Part shown: positions 6,394-8,734 of the stretch, piece after piece | Layout of the letters: each line of letters opens with the position of its first letter | Position numbering within the stretch: position 1 is the first letter of the stretch | Source: an uncultured Thermoplasmata archaeon | GTDB taxonomy: Archaea > Thermoplasmatota > Thermoplasmata > Methanomassiliicoccales > Methanomethylophilaceae | Length of the DNA: 8,734 nt | Assembly: GCA_946545675.1 (NCBI GenBank) | Contig: CAMNNR010000049.1 | Span: forward strand, 1-8,734 | Direction of reading: 5' to 3' | Notes under the pieces: generated by a model | Database searches by the model: none | What the model saw: only the letters and a program-made list of their open reading frames with translations | Told to the model about the DNA's origin: nothing | Made by a program: the position numbers and the translations under genes

Positions 6394-6401
6394 ATTCACC
6401 A
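6388..6401. other. 14-bp palindrome shared by two convergent stop codons
   Basis: TGGTGAATTCACCA is perfectly self-complementary and encodes Trp-stop on both strands: the final W of the CbiX-like protein and the final W of CooC. The two TGA codons are separated by 2 bp. With no intergenic space, the transcripts must overlap at their 3' ends unless termination lies inside a neighbouring gene. Confidence 0.8.
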
Positions 6402-7160
6402 ACCGATGGATTCTTCGATGAGTTTCTTCGCGCATTTCAGATTGCCGAGTGCAACCGAGTCGGGATACGCATCGACTAAAAGTTCGCCTTCCTTGTCGGC
6501 CTTTACGACATCCCTGTCATAGAACACCCCGACTGCCTTGTAGGGCTCGATGCCTACCATCTGCGCGGTGAAGCTGACATCGGATTCCGTATCAGCTTTG
6601 TTGACCACGAGCACTGTGTCCTTGATGCCGAGGTCGTCAGCGAGCTTCTTCACCTGTCTCGATACCTCCGAGGATTTGGCGGTGGGTTCGGATAAGACCA
6701 CATTGCAGTCGAAGCTTGCCGCGAGTCCCCTCCCGAGGATCTCCGGTCCGGCCTGGGAATCCACGATCGCGATATCGTAATCGCAGTTCTTCTCCACGTA
6801 GTCGAGGAGCATCTTGATGACGGATATGGCAGAACACAGGCATCCGTCCCCGCCATGCTGTATCGCACCCATGATGACGATGCGGATCCCGTCCTCGGTG
6901 ACCACGGAGTGGTCCTGCAGTATCTCCTCGCCGGATTCGCTGATGCCGTGCTCCTCTAATTCCTCGGAGATCTCGGATTTGTCCTCGGTGATGGTGGAGA
7001 TGTTCCCGTAGGGTACCCCGAAGGAGAGTGCGAGGTTCATACTGGGGTCGGTGTCGAACACGATGACCTTCTTGCCCTCGCGGGCCATGAGCAGGGATAG
7101 GGTGGTGAGGGTGGTGGTCTTCCCCACTCCTCCTTTCCCGGTGGCGATGATCTTCTTCAT
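6396..7160 (-). CDS. cooC: CooC-type nickel-insertion ATPase (MinD/SIMIBI family)
   Basis: CooC ATPases use ATP-driven dimerisation to deliver nickel to carbon monoxide dehydrogenase; relatives such as AcsF serve acetyl-CoA synthase. Seen here are the deviant Walker A KGGVGKTT (9-16), FDTDPSMNL (35-43), a C-x-C in GGDGCLCSA (103-111, Cys107 and Cys109) corresponding to the nickel-binding CXC of CooC1, VDSQAGPEILGRG (133-145) matching the CooC DxxAGxE motif, and VVNKAD (185-190) for the nucleotide base. At 254 residues it is the normal size. It is the second gene of an operon with cooT: the gap is 4 bp, and GGTGAT before the ATG includes the cooT stop codon. No carbon monoxide dehydrogenase gene is in the window, so the client enzyme is unknown. 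The class is firm; the client is not. Confidence 0.88.
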   Translation of the reverse strand: MKKIIATGKGGVGKTTTLTTLSLLMAREGKKVIVFDTDPSMNLALSFGVPYGNISTITEDKSEISEELEEHGISESGEEILQDHSVVTEDGIRIVIMGAIQHGGDGCLCSAISVIKMLLDYVEKNCDYDIAIVDSQAGPEILGRGLAASFDCNVVLSEPTAKSSEVSRQVKKLADDLGIKDTVLVVNKADTESDVSFTAQMVGIEPYKAVGVFYDRDVVKADKEGELLVDAYPDSVALGNLKCAKKLIEESIGW

Positions 7161-7164
7161 GGTA

Positions 7165-7359
7165 TCACCGGACGGTCTCCAGGATGAGCTCGGTCATGAT
7201 GGTGTCCACCTTGGTGATCCTCGCGTTGGGAACCTTGGTGACGTTGCCTGAAGCATCCAGAAGCGAGATGTAATCGGATTTGACTACCGCCTTAATCACG
7301 GATTCGGCTACGATGTTCTCGTCGTCGTGGCCGTCCACGTACACGGTGAATTGACACAT
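7165..7359 (-). CDS. cooT: CooT-family nickel-binding protein
   Basis: This is a 64-residue protein beginning MCQFTVYVDG. CooT of Rhodospirillum rubrum is about 66 residues, dimeric, and binds nickel through Cys2; the family is recognised by an N-terminal Met-Cys and a short all-beta barrel. Here Cys2 is the only cysteine. Successive strands FTVYVDG, VIKAVVKSDYISLLDASG, TKVPNARITKVDT and ELILETVR match the small barrel, including the conserved turn toward a hydrophobic C-terminal strand. It is the first gene of a cooT-cooC operon with its own TATA element about 28 nt before the ATG. An AGGTG lies about 15 nt upstream of the ATG, too far for a normal ribosome-binding site and outside a leaderless transcript. 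The linkage to cooC makes the call stronger than sequence alone would for so short a protein. Confidence 0.85.
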   Translation of the reverse strand: MCQFTVYVDGHDDENIVAESVIKAVVKSDYISLLDASGNVTKVPNARITKVDTIMTELILETVR

Positions 7360-7366
7360 TGGGTCG

Positions 7367-7395
7367 GTAACACCTATTCTGAAATTTAAACATAC
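7367..7395 (-). promoter_or_regulatory. cooT promoter with GTA...TAC element over the TATA box
   Basis: The minus strand starts GTATGTTTAAATTTC (7395-7381), with its TATA-like core about 28 nt before the ATG, and ends in GTTAC (7371-7367). This gives a loose 29-bp inverted element. By hand alignment, 19 of 29 positions match 5593-5621 upstream of the DUF4198 gene. The GTATG[TC]TTAAA part starts 36 nt before the ATG in both. Confidence 0.5.
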
Positions 7396-7473
7396 TTATT
7401 GTGAAGAAAGTCGATTTTATTATTTTCGGTGACTCGCGGGAAATCGATTCCCACAAAGAATTCACGAGTAATA

Positions 7474-7511
7474 GTCAAAAGGAAAAGGGGTTTTGCCGGG
7501 GTGAACCGGCA
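7474..7511 (-). terminator. Terminator of the HesB-like gene
   Basis: TGCCGG and CCGGCA (7494-7499 and 7506-7511) pair around a 6-nt loop nine bases past the stop codon. On the minus strand the stem is followed by AAAACCCCTTTTCCTTTT, a T-rich run. This combination separates the gene from the cooT promoter downstream. Confidence 0.6.
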
Positions 7512-7519
7512 TGAAAGTC

Positions 7520-7849
7520 TCAGCTGGAACAGCCGCCGCCACAGGAGGCGCAGCCGTTGAAGTTGGGGTTGCGGATGGAAAGACCGGTTCCGAAGTTGGG
7601 GTCGTCCACGAACTCGATGACGCACTCGGTGAGGGCCTTGGCGGTCTCCTCGTCGTAGTACATTTCGAAACTGGCGGCGGTCTTGTCGATCTGCTCGCCT
7701 TCCTTGGCACCCTGCTGGAAGGACATTCCGAACTGGGGTCCGGAGCATGCGTATCCGGAGAGGTACACCTTGATGCCCCATCCGACTTTCTGGTTCTTCT
7801 CGAGGAGTTCGTCGATGAACTTCTCTGCTTCTGCGGTGATTTGCACCAT
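7520..7849 (-). CDS. HesB/IscA-like A-type iron-sulfur carrier protein with atypical C-terminal cysteines
   Basis: A-type proteins bind and pass iron-sulfur clusters or iron. The 109 residues show the family order: ITAEAEKFIDELLEK (4-18), IKVYLSGYACSGPQFGMSF (26-44) with the first ligand Cys35, FEMYYDEETAKAL (61-73), VIEFVDD (77-83) and SIRNPNF (91-97). The usual C-terminal C-x-C is replaced by Cys100-x2-Cys103-x3-Cys107 in GCASCGGGCSS, with an extra Cys76. This matches HesB-like variants of anaerobes rather than classical IscA or ErpA. The frame extends to an ATG at 7861, but the TATA box at 7872-7881 is only 15 nt from it and 27 nt from the ATG at 7847-7849, so I chose the latter. It is a single-gene unit between the glnK terminator and the cooT operon. 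Confidence 0.85.
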   Translation of the reverse strand: MVQITAEAEKFIDELLEKNQKVGWGIKVYLSGYACSGPQFGMSFQQGAKEGEQIDKTAASFEMYYDEETAKALTECVIEFVDDPNFGTGLSIRNPNFNGCASCGGGCSS

Positions 7850-7871
7850 GAATTTCAGCATATTTGCGCTA

Positions 7872-7881
7872 CTATAAAAAG
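7872..7881 (-). promoter_or_regulatory. TATA box of the HesB-like gene
   Basis: CTTTTTATAG on the minus strand is a good archaeal TATA box, centred 27 nt before the ATG at 7849. It selects that start over the ATG at 7861 and implies a leaderless transcript. Confidence 0.65.
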
Positions 7882-7895
7882 TATAGCAAACTCTT

Positions 7896-7945
7896 TCAAA
7901 AAAATTTGAAATGACTTTCGGAGAGGGGGTTATTGTCCCCTCTCC
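7896..7945 (-). terminator. Terminator of the amt-glnK operon
   Basis: On the minus strand a 9-bp GC-rich stem, GGAGAGGGG with CCCCTCTCC (7920-7928 and 7937-7945, 8-nt loop), begins three bases after the glnK stop. About 15 nt further comes a run of seven T (7898-7904), itself inside a small inverted repeat TTCAAA-N4-TTTGAA (7895-7910). Stem plus U-run is a convincing terminator before the HesB-like promoter. Confidence 0.7.
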
Positions 7946-7948
7946 TAT

Positions 7949-8296
7949 TCACCTTCGCTGTCTCTCATCCGCACAGCCAAGCTGCCTGATGTTGTAGGCC
8001 TTCTCGACGGGTATCACGAATATGCGTCCGTCTCCGGGGTGGCCGGTGTAGGCGGCCTCAGCGATCATCCGCACGGCGTTGTCAAGTTGCTTATCTTCCT
8101 CCAATACGATCTCCAGCTTGATCTTCTCTATCTCATCGACGAGGAATTCGCCCACACGGTTGGTGAACTTGAGTCCGGATTGCTTCCCGTGTCCGGTCAC
8201 GTGGGTCAGGGTCATGCCGTTGATGCCCCCTTCGCGGAGTGCATCCTTCACTTCCTGGCACTTCTCGGGTCTTATGATTGCTACTATCATCTTCAT
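7949..8296 (-). CDS. glnK: P-II family nitrogen regulatory protein GlnK
   Basis: This trimeric P-II signal protein senses 2-oxoglutarate and ATP/ADP and blocks the ammonium channel Amt when nitrogen is plentiful. It starts MKMIVAIIRPEKCQEVKDAL as P-II proteins do. The T-loop spans about 36-55 (GHGKQSGLKFTNRVGEFLVD), and the B-loop with C-terminal signature is TGHPGDGRIFVIPVEKAYNIR (84-104). In the T-loop, Tyr46 and Tyr51 of the E. coli protein are replaced by Asn46 and Phe51, so UMP cannot be attached at the usual place. The C-terminus (QLGCADERQRR) departs from the common RTGE ending. The gene lies 4 bp after amt, and TGTGATACC before its ATG includes the amt stop codon, so the two are translationally coupled. 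Confidence 0.93.
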   Translation of the reverse strand: MKMIVAIIRPEKCQEVKDALREGGINGMTLTHVTGHGKQSGLKFTNRVGEFLVDEIEKIKLEIVLEEDKQLDNAVRMIAEAAYTGHPGDGRIFVIPVEKAYNIRQLGCADERQRR

Positions 8297-8300
8297 GGTA

Positions 8301-8734
8301 TCACATTATGTAGGACTGCTCCCCGTGTTCTATGATGTCCTGCCCGATCATTTCCTCGCTGTCGGTAACGCGTACCCTCATCACCTTGGACAGGGCCCAT
8401 ATGATTCCGTAGGAGACGGCGAAGCAGTAGACGAGGGTGAACGCAGCTGCGATTGTCTGTCCGACGAGCAAATCCATGCTACCGCCGTACAGCACGCTGC
8501 CGATGCCTCCGGTATAGTTCGGGCTGGCGAAGAGACCCACCGCGACGGAACCCCAGAGTCCGCCCACACCGTGGACTCCGAAGACATCCAGCGCATCGTC
8601 CATCTTGGTGCGGCTGCGTATGAATCTTACCGAGAAGAAACACAGGGCACCCGATACCAGTCCGATGGCGATCGACGCAGGGATCCCCACGTAGCCTGCT
8701 CCGGGGGTGATCGCGACCAGTCCCGCTATGGCTC
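8301..8734 (-). CDS. amt: Ammonium transporter Amt (C-terminal part; 5' end outside the window)
   Basis: These are the last 143 or so residues of an Amt/AmtB ammonium channel in the cytoplasmic membrane. The frame is open to the window edge, reading AIAGLVAITPGAGYVGIPAS at the start, a conserved Amt segment, so the GTG near 8690 is internal and not a start. DDALDVFGVHGVGGLWGSV holds the second histidine of the pore twin-His pair (E. coli His318). Two further hydrophobic helices follow, then the cytosolic tail SEEMIGQDIIEHGEQSYIM, whose EHGE-containing end is the conserved piece that contacts the channel body and GlnK. It forms an operon with glnK. The promoter is beyond the window. Confidence 0.95.
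   Translation of the reverse strand, partial: AIAGLVAITPGAGYVGIPASIAIGLVSGALCFFSVRFIRSRTKMDDALDVFGVHGVGGLWGSVAVGLFASPNYTGGIGSVLYGGSMDLLVGQTIAAAFTLVYCFAVSYGIIWALSKVMRVRVTDSEEMIGQDIIEHGEQSYIM

Noticed and set aside
7520..7522. Possible selenocysteine read-through of the HesB-like TGA, since HesB-like selenoproteins exist
   Set aside because: The codons after TGA run into a terminator hairpin and resemble no conserved extension; the cysteine cluster is already complete before the stop.
7386..7781. Minus-strand frame of 131 codons overlapping the HesB-like gene in another frame
   Set aside because: The arginine-rich product is out of frame with conserved A-type motifs and runs through the terminator and cooT promoter region.

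Overview
The window looks like a piece of an archaeal chromosome, most likely a methanogen related to the Methanomassiliicoccales/Thermoplasmata; that placement is inference from gene content. The supports are a Hef-type SF2 helicase, a CfbA/CbiX-type chelatase-like protein, a CooT/CooC nickel-handling pair, an Amt-GlnK pair, TATA boxes placed about 26 nt before start codons (leaderless transcription), Shine-Dalgarno sequences matching the archaeal 16S 3' end, and stop codon use of ten TGA, one TAA and no TAG in eleven genes, as expected if UAG is reserved (pyrrolysine-using methanogens).

Layout: positions 1-350 hold no convincing gene, only two copies of a GGGGACA-containing direct repeat, a 12-bp palindrome and a hairpin. 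From 351 to 5585 five genes lie on the minus strand (listed left to right): a membrane-anchored MTA/SAH nucleosidase, a nuclease-less Hef-like helicase, a MATE transporter, a divergent phosphoribosyltransferase and a DUF4198-type (COG5266) protein. The last two form a tight operon transcribed leftward from 5585. The only plus-strand gene, a tandem CbiX-domain protein (5680-6393), starts divergently from the DUF4198 gene across a 94-bp promoter region and ends 2 bp from the end of the cooT-cooC operon (7359 to 6396). To the right follow a HesB/IscA-like A-type protein with an unusual C-terminal cysteine cluster and an amt-glnK operon whose amt gene runs off the right edge.

How the genes fit together: four neighbours have nickel or tetrapyrrole-metal connections by family (CooT, CooC, CbiX-like, DUF4198), and a fifth is an iron-sulfur carrier type. 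The promoters of the three transcription units carrying the first four share a motif, [AG]TATG[TC]TTAAA, starting 34-36 nt before the ATG and overlapping the TATA box. It is not seen at the four promoters of the other genes. Two of the three also show an inverted half-site completing a 29-bp GTA...TAC element. The most interesting reading is a small, co-regulated metal (probably nickel) handling module in which the chelatase-like protein has lost part of its active site. Amt-GlnK is ordinary ammonium uptake and sensing, except that GlnK lacks the uridylylation tyrosine.
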